From the NCBI GenBank assembly GCA_019416455.1, contig DXXG01000030.1, positions 62,001 through 126,000 of the forward strand: a DNA stretch of 64,000 nucleotides. The letters are read 5' to 3'. Each line of letters begins with the position of its first letter. Position 1 is the stretch's first letter. Below the pieces are notes generated by a model. The model was not told the DNA's origin and made no database searches. It was given only the letters and a program-made list of their open reading frames with translations. The position numbers and the translations under genes were made by a program. The DNA comes from Clostridiales bacterium. Its GTDB lineage: Bacteria; Bacillota; Clostridia; Oscillospirales; Acutalibacteraceae. This document shows positions 43,268 through 50,175 of the stretch, one piece after another.

Positions 43268-43302
43268 GTGTTCACTGTAACACATTCCCAAAAGAAAGGC
43301 AA
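43268..43302 (-). promoter_or_regulatory. promoter with operator over the -10 box
   Basis: Minus-strand TTGCCT (43297-43302), 17 nt, TACAGT (43274-43279). A palindrome GTGTT-N6-AACAC (43268-43283) covers the -10 box, a good repressor site, perhaps GntR type. Confidence 0.65.
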
Positions 43303-43315
43303 GTGCGGCCAGAGC

Positions 43316-43347
43316 ATAAAAAAGCCGGGAAGCCATCGCCTCCCGGC
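43316..43347 (-). terminator. terminator of the MGMT/membrane protein operon
   Basis: Minus-strand stem CCGGGA / TCCCGG extended by flanking G-C pairs, then six T residues, just after the stop at 43354. Confidence 0.8.
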
Positions 43348-43353
43348 AGTCTT

Positions 43354-44133
43354 TTAAAGGAATAGGCAAAGTGCGTAACACACCGTCAGCAAGATGGGGC
43401 TCAAGATCCAGCTGATGGGCAAAAGGGACAGGTAAAACTCTGTGGGTTCCGGATCTTCCACAGAGAGGAAATGTTCCAGGTAAAAAACGGTACGGGGAAA
43501 GGCGATGTTTAAACTCAGCACAACTCCCACCACCGTGAGCAGAAGGAAGATCCCCCAGGGTACCTCCCGATGGGCAGGTACCTTGTCCCCGGCAGCCAGC
43601 CGAACCAGATCCCCAAGGGGCGGATCGAAGTTTTCCCAGCTGTCGGCGCTGGTGGTAATGGTGATGGGAAACCCGATTTCCAGAGCGTTGCCTTCCTCGT
43701 CCCAGAAGAACCCCATCCAGCTGTCTTGATAATAGGCGTCCAGGAGAATTTCCCCTGTTCCATCGGTGACGGTCACCGGCCGGACCAGAGCTTCCTCCTT
43801 CTCCCCGGGTTCGCCAAAGCTGTCCGTGGAGGCGCAGAGCAGGGTGGTCTCTTCTCCCAGGGTCACCTGGTAGGTGTCTGTAAACTGGGGCGAAAAATCA
43901 AAGGCAAAACTGGTGGTCTCTCCTTGAGGTGTCATGACGATGGTGCCGTTCTGGTGATACAGCCGGCCGGAGAACACCGTGGACGACTCTTTCTGCTTGG
44001 CGGCGAAGGTTTCTCCGTCGATGCTGCATTCCACCCGAAAGCTCATCACCAGGTACAGGACAAAGAAAAACACAAACACAGCTCCCATAGCGATGATACA
44101 GCCGATTTGCAGTTTGGTGCGTTTTTCTTCCAT
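43354..44133 (-). CDS. membrane protein of unknown function
   Basis: 259 residues, ATG after AAAGGAGGAGACTT. One N-terminal helix (about 10-32), an extracellular domain of about 155 residues rich in Thr, Glu and Asp, a helix at about 192-214 (WGIFLLLTVVGVVLSLNIAF), and a final helix at the C-terminus (LPISWILSPILLTVCYALCL). No catalytic motif is recognised. It starts 12 bp after the MGMT gene and shares its terminator, so the two are one transcription unit. Confidence 0.7.
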   Translation of the reverse strand: MEEKRTKLQIGCIIAMGAVFVFFFVLYLVMSFRVECSIDGETFAAKQKESSTVFSGRLYHQNGTIVMTPQGETTSFAFDFSPQFTDTYQVTLGEETTLLCASTDSFGEPGEKEEALVRPVTVTDGTGEILLDAYYQDSWMGFFWDEEGNALEIGFPITITTSADSWENFDPPLGDLVRLAAGDKVPAHREVPWGIFLLLTVVGVVLSLNIAFPRTVFYLEHFLSVEDPEPTEFYLSLLPISWILSPILLTVCYALCLFL

Positions 44134-44145
44134 AAGTCTCCTCCT

Positions 44146-44616
44146 TTACCCAATACCTCCCAAAACCCGGCGTTCCAGATCCAGCAGGAAGCGTTTGTTT
44201 TCCAAGCCTCCCCCGTAGCCGGTGAGACTGCCTGTGGACCCCACCACCCGGTGGCAGGGCACGATGATGGAAATAGGGTTGCGGTGGTTGGCGCCTCCCA
44301 CTGCCCGGCAGGACTTGGGGGAGCCGATGGCTCTTGCCAGTTCTCCGTAGGAGCATGTCTCACCATAGGGGATGGTCTGCAAAGCCTCCCACACTCGGCG
44401 CTGGAAGGGAGTGCCTTTGAGAAGCAGGGGCAAGGTGAATTCCCGCCGGCTGCCGGCAAAATATTCCGAAAGCTGCCGGGTAGTTTCCTCCAGCAGAGGA
44501 GTGGCGCCCTCCTGGCCTTGGCAGGGAAGGCAGCCAAAGTACAGCCCCGTGAGACAGTCCCCTTCCTGGGTGAGGGTCAACTCCCCCACAGGGGAAGGAA
44601 AGTACAGAAATTCCAT
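44146..44616 (-). CDS. ogt: methylated-DNA--protein-cysteine methyltransferase
   Basis: 156 residues; the ATG at 44616 follows AAAAGGAGGCGGTCTGCC (the frame continues upstream into the promoter). C-terminal Ogt domain with FQRRVWEALQTIPYGET, SYGELARAIG, RAVGGANHRNP, and the active-site PCHRVVGS containing the methyl-accepting Cys. It repairs O6-alkylguanine by irreversible self-alkylation. No AraC/Ada domain, so it is the constitutive-type enzyme. It is divergent from the endonuclease Q gene. Confidence 0.95.
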   Translation of the reverse strand: MEFLYFPSPVGELTLTQEGDCLTGLYFGCLPCQGQEGATPLLEETTRQLSEYFAGSRREFTLPLLLKGTPFQRRVWEALQTIPYGETCSYGELARAIGSPKSCRAVGGANHRNPISIIVPCHRVVGSTGSLTGYGGGLENKRFLLDLERRVLGGIG

Positions 44617-44640
44617 GGCAGACCGCCTCCTTTTGCCCTC

Positions 44641-44669
44641 AGTATACACTACGGTCAAGGGTCTGGCAA
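44641..44669 (-). promoter_or_regulatory. promoter of the MGMT operon
   Basis: TTGCCA (44664-44669), 17 nt, TATACT (44641-44646) on the minus strand. It lies back to back with the plus-strand promoter at 44676-44704. Confidence 0.75.
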
Positions 44670-44675
44670 GCCCTG

Positions 44676-44704
44676 TTGCGCCGGAAAAGAAAACGTCCTA
44701 TAAT
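44676..44704 (+). promoter_or_regulatory. promoter of the endonuclease Q gene
   Basis: TTGCGC (44676-44681), 17 nt, TATAAT (44699-44704), 28 nt before the start codon at 44733. Confidence 0.8.
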
Positions 44705-44732
44705 GAGGAAAAAACGCCCCAGGAGGAAGCCT

Positions 44733-45956
44733 ATGTTTTACGCTGATCTGCACATCCATTCCCGGTACTCCCGGGCCACCAGCCGGGACTGCGATCTACC
44801 CCACCTAGACCTGTGGGCCAGGAAGAAAGGGATCGCCCTGGTGGGGACTGGAGACTTCACCCACCCCGCCTGGCGCCAGGAGCTGAAAGAGCAGCTGATC
44901 CCGGCGGAGGAAGGGCTATACCGTTTGCGGCCGGAGCTGCGTCTGCCCTGCTCTTTGGGGAGAGGACCGGAGGAGCCACGGTTTCTGGTCACCGGGGAGA
45001 TCAGTTCCATCTACAAGCAGGGAGGGAAAACCAGGAAAGTCCACAACCTGGTGCTGCTGCCCAGCCTGGAAGCGGCGGATAAACTGGCGGCCAGGCTGGA
45101 GCTGGTGGGGAACCTCCACTCTGACGGCAGGCCGATCCTAGGGCTTTCCAGTTACGACCTTTTAGAGCTGACTTTGGACACCTGTCCTCAGGCTATGGTG
45201 ATCCCCGCCCACATCTGGACGCCTCATTTTTCCTTGCTGGGGGCCTTCTCTGGGTTTGACTCCCTGGAGGAGTGCTTTGGGGACCTGGCGCCTCATATCC
45301 ACGCGGTGGAGACAGGGCTTTCCTCCGACCCGCCCATGAATCGCCGGGTACCTATGCTGGACGGCTTGCAACTGGTGTCCCACTCTGACGCCCATTCTCC
45401 TCAAAAGCTGGGGCGAGAAGCGAACGTGCTGGAAACGGAGCTCTCCTACCCGGCGGTGAAAGCTGCCTTGGAGACCGGGGAGGGCCTTTGGGGCACGGTG
45501 GAATTTTTCCCGGAGGAAGGGAAATATCACCTGGACGGCCACCGGAACTGCGGAGTCCGCCTGATACCCCGGGAGACGGAAGAATTCCACGGGATTTGCC
45601 CGGTTTGTGGAAAAAAGATCACCATCGGCGTGGCCCACCGGGTGGAAGACTTGGCCAGCCGCCCGGAGGGAGAGCAGGTCCCGGGGGAAAAGCCCTTTGT
45701 GCGGCTGGCTCCCTTGGCGCAGGTGGTCGCCGGATGTCTGAAGAAGGGGGAGCAGACCAAGACGGTCCAGAGGCTGTATGAGAAGCTGCTCTCCCAGCTG
45801 GGACCGGAGCTGTTCCTGCTGAGGGAAGGAGCTTTGGAAGACGTGGAGGCTCTGGCAGGGGAGCAGGTGCGGATAGGAGTGGAGCGCCTGCGGGCGGGAG
45901 AGCTTTCCTGGGAGCCGGGTTACGACGGAGTGTACGGTAAGGCTCTGTTCCCATAA
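44733..45956 (+). CDS. endonuclease Q family PHP-domain DNA repair nuclease
   Basis: 407 residues; the ATG at 44733 follows AGGAGGAAGCCT. PHP metal motifs FYADLHIHSRYSRATS (HxH), GTGDFTHP, HNLVLLP, VIPAHIWTP and VSHSDAHSPQKLG, the CPVCGKK zinc half-site near residue 290, then a C-terminal helical domain. This order matches EndoQ, which cuts 5' of deaminated bases (uracil, hypoxanthine) and abasic sites; it is known from archaea and some bacteria. It sits divergently beside MGMT, a sensible repair pairing. Confidence 0.85.
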   Translation: MFYADLHIHSRYSRATSRDCDLPHLDLWARKKGIALVGTGDFTHPAWRQELKEQLIPAEEGLYRLRPELRLPCSLGRGPEEPRFLVTGEISSIYKQGGKTRKVHNLVLLPSLEAADKLAARLELVGNLHSDGRPILGLSSYDLLELTLDTCPQAMVIPAHIWTPHFSLLGAFSGFDSLEECFGDLAPHIHAVETGLSSDPPMNRRVPMLDGLQLVSHSDAHSPQKLGREANVLETELSYPAVKAALETGEGLWGTVEFFPEEGKYHLDGHRNCGVRLIPRETEEFHGICPVCGKKITIGVAHRVEDLASRPEGEQVPGEKPFVRLAPLAQVVAGCLKKGEQTKTVQRLYEKLLSQLGPELFLLREGALEDVEALAGEQVRIGVERLRAGELSWEPGYDGVYGKALFP

Positions 45957-45982
45957 AAAAAGCCCCGGTGATTTTCCGGGGC
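45955..45982 (-). terminator. terminator of the putative small RNA
   Basis: Minus-strand stem GCCCCGG / CCGGGGC with loop AAAATCA and seven T residues. The U tract exists only in this direction, so it ends a minus-strand transcript although the gene just before it (endonuclease Q) is on the plus strand. Confidence 0.85.
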
Positions 45983-46087
45983 AAACTGAAAGGGCTGCCA
46001 AACGGCAGCCCTTTCGAGGAGGAAGAATGAAGTTTATCAAAAGTCCGCTCCCGGTATCCACCGGGAAGAGCTTGTTTTCTGTTTACA
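45955..46087 (-). ncRNA. putative small RNA, about 130 nt
   Basis: Minus-strand transcript predicted from TATACT (46094-46099) to the terminator at 45955-45982. It holds hairpins TCCCGGT-GGAT-ACCGGGA (46049-46066), a perfect 11-bp stem AAAGGGCTGCC-GTTT-GGCAGCCCTTT (45989-46014) and the terminator stem. Between the first two is an unpaired segment ending TCTTCCTCCTCG (46015-46026), which can pair with Shine-Dalgarno sequences. This is the build of trans-acting Firmicutes sRNAs that block translation. No known family is recognised. Confidence 0.55.
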
Positions 46088-46113
46088 AGACAGAGTATAA
46101 GCTCAGGTTGTGA
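46027..46113 (+). CDS. possible 28-residue small protein (alternative to the sRNA)
   Basis: On the plus strand GAGGAGGAAGA precedes an ATG at 46027 that opens 28 codons, MKFIKSPLPVSTGKSLFSVY followed by KTEYKLRL, and stops at 46113. It is basic with no membrane segment. Its ribosome site is the complement of the CU-rich part of the proposed small RNA, so the two interpretations compete. Lack of a plus-strand promoter and terminator makes the protein less likely. Confidence 0.25.
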   Translation: MKFIKSPLPVSTGKSLFSVYKTEYKLRL

Positions 46114-46126
46114 CCAGGTTGTGAAC
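46094..46126 (-). promoter_or_regulatory. activator-type promoter with direct repeats
   Basis: TATACT at 46094-46099 (minus) lacks a -35 box. In its place stand two direct repeats CAGGTTGTGA (plus strand, 46104-46113 and 46115-46124), 11 bp apart; on the minus strand they read TTCACA-N5-GTCACA. One-helical-turn TTCACA repeats are the pattern of PhoP/OmpR-family activators. Confidence 0.5.
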
Positions 46127-46150
46127 GGAGGGAAAACACTTTTTGAAGTT

Positions 46151-46432
46151 TCACTCTTCCTTGTATACCAGATCCTGTTCCTCCGGATGGTTCTCGAACC
46201 AGGTGACAGCGTAACTGCAAGTGAGTTTGGCTTTTTGTCCCTGTGCCCGGATCTCCTGGGCGGCAGCCCGCAGCAGTTTGCTGGCCACACCCTGGCCCCG
46301 CAGACTGGGGTCCACAAAGGTGTGGTCGATATCCGCCACGCCCTCTTTCACCGTGGGGAAGGTGACCTCCGCCAGCACTTTGCCGTCCTCTCCCAGAGCG
46401 AAGATCCGCCCGGCGCTCTTTTGAAATTCCAT
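46151..46432 (-). CDS. small GNAT-family N-acetyltransferase (YjdJ-like)
   Basis: 93 residues, ATG after GGAAAGGAGCTGTGCAACC. The core is FALGEDGKVLAEVTFP, ADIDHTFVDPSLRGQGVASKLL and a C-terminal SYAVTWFENHPE. The R-G-Q-G-V-A acetyl-CoA loop is intact. Proteins of about 90 residues with this pattern (Gcn5-related, YhhY/YjdJ branch) are widespread and of unknown substrate. No terminator of its own is seen before the putative small RNA 50 bp downstream. Confidence 0.85.
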   Translation of the reverse strand: MEFQKSAGRIFALGEDGKVLAEVTFPTVKEGVADIDHTFVDPSLRGQGVASKLLRAAAQEIRAQGQKAKLTCSYAVTWFENHPEEQDLVYKEE

Positions 46433-46497
46433 GGTTGCACAGCTCCTTTCCCGTTTTTCTTTAGGCTACCTTATTTTTCCCCAAATGTCAAAGAAAT

Positions 46498-46526
46498 TTG
46501 CAAGGAAACAGGTTTCCTGCTACAAT
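46498..46526 (+). promoter_or_regulatory. promoter of the YfcE-like gene, with palindrome
   Basis: TTGCAA (46498-46503), 17 nt, TACAAT (46521-46526). The spacer contains the palindrome GGAAAC-AG-GTTTCC (46504-46517), a possible operator. Confidence 0.6.
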
Positions 46527-46566
46527 GGGAGCGTCAAACAGCTTATGATGAAAGGATCTTTGCCTT

Positions 46567-47109
46567 ATGAAATGGATGATCGCTTCGGATATACACGGTT
46601 CCGCCTACTACTGCCAAAAGACCCTGGAGGCGTTTTGCCGGGAAGGAGCTGACCGGCTGCTGCTTTTGGGAGACCTGCTGTACCATGGTCCCCGCAACGA
46701 CCTGCCCAGGGAGTACGCCCCCAAGGAAGTCATCGCGCAGCTTTCCGGGGTGAAGGACAAAGTGTTCTGCGTTCGGGGCAACTGCGAAGCGGAAGTGGAC
46801 CAGATGGTGCTGCCCTTCCCGGTGCTGGCGGACTACTGCCTGCTGGAGCAGGCGGGCCATGTAGTGTTCGCCACCCACGGTCATCACTATAACCTGGAGA
46901 CCCCGCCCCTTCTCCAGCCGGGAGACGTGCTGCTTCACGGCCACACCCATGTGCCTGCCAAGGATAACAGCCTGGGCTTTTGGTATTTGAACCCCGGCAG
47001 CGTGTCCATCCCCAAGGAGAACAGCGCCCACAGCTATATGACCATGGAGAACGGCCTGTTCCTGTGGAAGGATCTGGACGGTAAGGAGTACGGCCGGCTG
47101 TCCCTGTGA
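46567..47109 (+). CDS. YfcE-type phosphodiesterase
   Basis: 180 residues, ATG after GAAAGGATCTTTGCCTT. Calcineurin-like motifs: IASDIHGS, LLGDLLYHGPRND, VRGNCEAEVD, ATHGHHY, LLHGHTHVP and LNPGSVSIPK. The last block and the length are diagnostic of the YfcE/MJ0936 family of manganese-dependent phosphodiesterases; the physiological substrate is not known. The next gene follows after 25 bp, likely the same unit. Confidence 0.92.
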   Translation: MKWMIASDIHGSAYYCQKTLEAFCREGADRLLLLGDLLYHGPRNDLPREYAPKEVIAQLSGVKDKVFCVRGNCEAEVDQMVLPFPVLADYCLLEQAGHVVFATHGHHYNLETPPLLQPGDVLLHGHTHVPAKDNSLGFWYLNPGSVSIPKENSAHSYMTMENGLFLWKDLDGKEYGRLSL

Positions 47110-47134
47110 TCGCCGGAATAAGGGAGGAAACCAC

Positions 47135-47887
47135 GTGAAAAAGAAAGACAGCCTTCAGGTGCTGCGGTGCACTCCAGAGGAGGCGGAACACCGGAAACTG
47201 CTCCAAGCGACCCTGGGGTATCTGCTCCCCGGTCCCAAGGCGGAGGAAGCCGTGAACAAGCTGATGGAACGGTTCGGCGGCTTTGAGGGTGTGTTCCTGG
47301 CACCGGAAGAGGAATTGGAACGGGCGGTGGGCCGTCAGGCGGCAGGATATCTGCGTTTGACCACCGACCTGGCCCGGGCCTATCTGGAGGACAAGAGCCG
47401 GGATCTGAAACGGGTATACGATACCGATTCCGCCGTGGACCTGTTCCGCCCCAAATTCCTGGGGCGCACCACGGAAGCAGTGTGCCTGATGCTGCTGGAC
47501 GGCCGGGGCCGGCTGCTTTACAATGATGTTCTTACGGAGGGCTCCATCTCCTCGGTGCCCATTTATATCCGCAGACTCCTTCAGCTGTGCATCTCCTACG
47601 ACGCACAGAACGTGATGTTGGCGCACAATCATCCCAGCGGCAGCGCCATGCCCTCCCGCAACGATATCACCGCCACTCGTCAGGTGGAGTCGGCCTTGGC
47701 CACCATCGACGCCACACTGAACGACCACGTTATTTTCGCGGGAGAAGATTACCTCTCTTTTGCCAAAAGCGGATGGCTGAGCGTGGTCAAACGGGAAGTG
47801 CGTCAGAACCGGAAGAAAGATCTCCGCGCTGCCCAAGAGGAGGAGCGGCAGCTTCTCCAGGAGGAATCGGATCCTGATACTCCTTGA
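47135..47887 (+). CDS. radC: RadC family protein (JAB/MPN domain)
   Basis: 250 residues, GTG start after GGGAGGAAACCAC. N-terminal helix-hairpin-helix-like region (about 20-80) and C-terminal JAB domain (about 110-235) with MLLDGRGRLLYNDVLTEGS and the metal motif LAHNHPSGSAMPSRNDI (HxHx7-8D). Named for DNA repair, but the family's real role is unsettled; a metalloprotease- or deubiquitinase-like fold is known. Ends in a terminator. Confidence 0.9.
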   Translation: MKKKDSLQVLRCTPEEAEHRKLLQATLGYLLPGPKAEEAVNKLMERFGGFEGVFLAPEEELERAVGRQAAGYLRLTTDLARAYLEDKSRDLKRVYDTDSAVDLFRPKFLGRTTEAVCLMLLDGRGRLLYNDVLTEGSISSVPIYIRRLLQLCISYDAQNVMLAHNHPSGSAMPSRNDITATRQVESALATIDATLNDHVIFAGEDYLSFAKSGWLSVVKREVRQNRKKDLRAAQEEERQLLQEESDPDTP

Positions 47888-47895
47888 ATTTTTCT

Positions 47896-47938
47896 GAAAA
47901 GGGTGACTGTCGCGAAATGCGGCAGGCCCTTTTTCTTT
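47896..47938 (+). terminator. terminator of radC
   Basis: Stem AAAGGG-N3-CTGTCGC / GCGGCAG-N-CCCTTT around a GAAAT loop, T-rich tail. Confidence 0.65.
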
Positions 47939-47996
47939 TGGCGTAAAGAAAATTTTGCTTTTCCGAGGAGAGATCCTGATGTCTCCCTATTGTTTG

Positions 47997-48054
47997 TGGT
48001 ATACTTTTTACTGAGATCTTCCGCCAGTGTGAAGGCGGTTCTTTCGGGTTGACA
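47997..48054 (+). promoter_or_regulatory. upstream extended -10 promoter and weak hairpin before uvrB
   Basis: TGTGGTATACT forms an extended -10 (TATACT at 48000-48005) without a -35 box. A hairpin CCGCC / GGCGG followed by TTCTTT (about 48021-48045) lies between it and the LexA-controlled promoter. Confidence 0.4.
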
Positions 48055-48097
48055 AGGACCTGCCCGGAGGTGTAAGATAAGCACGAATATTTGTTCG
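48049..48097 (+). promoter_or_regulatory. uvrB promoter with LexA (SOS) box
   Basis: TTGACA (48049-48054), 18 nt, TAAGAT (48073-48078) with TG directly before it. CGAATATTTGTTCG at 48084-48097 matches the Firmicutes LexA box CGAACRNRYGTTCG at 12 of 14 positions and overlaps the expected transcription start. This fits SOS induction of uvrB, and probably of uvrA through read-through. Confidence 0.75.
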
Positions 48098-48120
48098 GAA
48101 ATGGGAAAGGAGAGGCGGCC

Positions 48121-50133
48121 ATGAGCGGGGAGAGCAGGGATCGATTCCAACTGGTATCCAACTACCAGCCTACGGGGGATCAGCCCCAGGCCATTGACAA
48201 GTTGGTGGCGGGGCTGAATTCCGGCATGAAGGAGCAGACTCTTCTGGGTGTTACCGGTTCGGGCAAGACCTTCACCATGGCGAACGTCATTGCCAGGGTG
48301 AACCGTCCCACTCTGGTGCTGGCTCACAACAAGACTCTGGCGGCACAGCTGTGCTCGGAGTTTCGGGAGTTCTTCCCCAACAACGCGGTGGAGTATTTCG
48401 TGTCCTACTACGACTACTACCAACCTGAAGCCTACATCCCTCAGACGGATACTTATATAGAAAAGGACTCTGCTATCAACGATGAGATCGACAAGCTGCG
48501 CCACAGCGCCACCAGCGCTCTGTCCGAGCGGCGGGACGTGATCATCGTGGCGTCGGTGTCCTGCATTTACAGCTTGGGCGACCCCATCGACTACCGCACC
48601 ATGGTGATCTCCCTGCGCCCCGGCATGGAAAAGGACCGGGACGAGCTTTTGAAGAAGCTGGTGGAGCTCCAATACGAGCGCAACGACGTGAACTTCATCC
48701 GTAACAAGTTCCGGGTCCGGGGAGACGTGGTGGAGATCTTCCCCGCGGAGTCCAGCGATAAGGCGGTGCGGGTGGAATTCTTCGGGGACGAGATCGACCG
48801 GCTCACCGAGTTCAACCCCCTTACCGGGGACACCATCTCGGAGCTGAAACACATCGCTATCTATCCGGCGTCCCACTACATCGTGCCCAAGGAGAAGATG
48901 GACCGGGCCATCCGGGACATTGAGCAGGAAATGGAACAGCGGGTGGCCTATTTTAAGGAAGAGGGCAAGCTGATCGAAGCCCAGCGCATCGAGCAGCGCA
49001 CTCGCTACGACATGGAGATGCTCCAGGAGATCGGCTTCTGCAAGGGCATCGAAAACTATTCCCGGGTCCTCTCGGGACGAGAACCGGGCAGCGCCCCCTT
49101 TACCCTCATCGACTATTTCCCCGACGATTTCCTCCTGTTCGTGGACGAATCCCACGTGACTCTGCCCCAGGTGCGGGGCATGTACGCCGGGGACCGGGCC
49201 CGGAAGGAGATGTTGGTGAATTACGGCTTCCGGCTGCCTTCCGCCTTTGATAACCGGCCCTTGAACTTTGACGAGTTCTATTCCCATATCAACCAGGCGG
49301 TGTTCGTCAGCGCCACCCCGGGAGATCTGGAACTGGACAAGTCTGCCCAAGTGGTGGAGCAGGTCATCCGTCCCACCGGCCTGTTGGATCCCAAGATCAC
49401 CGTCAAGCCCACCGACGGCCAGATCGACGACCTGATCTCCGAGATCAACCTGCGGGTGGAGAAGCAGGAGCGGGTGCTGGTGACCACCCTCACCAAGAAG
49501 ATGGCGGAGGACCTGACCTCCTACCTGGAAGGCTACGGTATCCGGGTGCGGTACATGCACCACGACATCGACACTGTGGAGCGGATGGAGATCATCCGTG
49601 ACCTGCGGCTGGGAGAGTTCGACGTGCTGGTGGGCATCAACCTGCTGCGTGAGGGCCTGGACATCCCCGAGGTGTCCCTGGTGGCCATTCTAGACGCGGA
49701 TAAGGAGGGCTTCCTCCGCAGCGGCCGAAGCCTGATCCAGACCATCGGCCGGGCGGCCCGAAACGCTCAGGGCCAGGTCATCATGTACGCCGACGAGGTG
49801 ACTCCCTCCATGGAGCAGGCCATCACCGAGACAGAGCGCCGCCGTGCCATCCAGGAGCGGTACAACGAGGAGAACGGCATCACGCCTCAGACCATCCGGA
49901 AGGATGTGGCGGACATCATCGAGATCTCCTCCCACAAGGAAGACGGGAAGGGCAAAAAGAAGAAGCGTTATACTTTGGCGGAGCGCCAGGAGCTGATCCA
50001 GAAGTACACCAAGGAGATGAAGGCCGCTGCCAAGCTGCTAGAGTTCGAGCACGCGGCCTATCTGCGGGATAAGATCAAAGAGCTGGAAGCGGGCACGCCC
50101 CCGCCGGGCAAACGCCGTCTGCCGAAACCCTGA
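48121..50133 (+). CDS. uvrB: excinuclease ABC subunit B
   Basis: 670 residues; the ATG at 48121 follows GGAAAGGAGAGGCGGCC (in-frame ATG at 48091 is inside the LexA box). Motifs: FQLVSNYQPTGDQPQAI, Walker A LLGVTGSGKTFT, the beta-hairpin region YYDYYQPEAYIPQTDTYIEK, DESHVTLPQ, helicase motifs ending GRAARNAQGQV, and a C-terminal UVR motif FEHAAYLRDKIKELE. DNA-damage recognition helicase that hands lesions from UvrA to UvrC. Length is normal; uvrC is not in the window. Confidence 0.97.
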   Translation: MSGESRDRFQLVSNYQPTGDQPQAIDKLVAGLNSGMKEQTLLGVTGSGKTFTMANVIARVNRPTLVLAHNKTLAAQLCSEFREFFPNNAVEYFVSYYDYYQPEAYIPQTDTYIEKDSAINDEIDKLRHSATSALSERRDVIIVASVSCIYSLGDPIDYRTMVISLRPGMEKDRDELLKKLVELQYERNDVNFIRNKFRVRGDVVEIFPAESSDKAVRVEFFGDEIDRLTEFNPLTGDTISELKHIAIYPASHYIVPKEKMDRAIRDIEQEMEQRVAYFKEEGKLIEAQRIEQRTRYDMEMLQEIGFCKGIENYSRVLSGREPGSAPFTLIDYFPDDFLLFVDESHVTLPQVRGMYAGDRARKEMLVNYGFRLPSAFDNRPLNFDEFYSHINQAVFVSATPGDLELDKSAQVVEQVIRPTGLLDPKITVKPTDGQIDDLISEINLRVEKQERVLVTTLTKKMAEDLTSYLEGYGIRVRYMHHDIDTVERMEIIRDLRLGEFDVLVGINLLREGLDIPEVSLVAILDADKEGFLRSGRSLIQTIGRAARNAQGQVIMYADEVTPSMEQAITETERRRAIQERYNEENGITPQTIRKDVADIIEISSHKEDGKGKKKKRYTLAERQELIQKYTKEMKAAAKLLEFEHAAYLRDKIKELEAGTPPPGKRRLPKP

Positions 50134-50175
50134 TCCATGGGAACGGGTCAGTCAGCTTGGAAGGGAGTGGAATAG

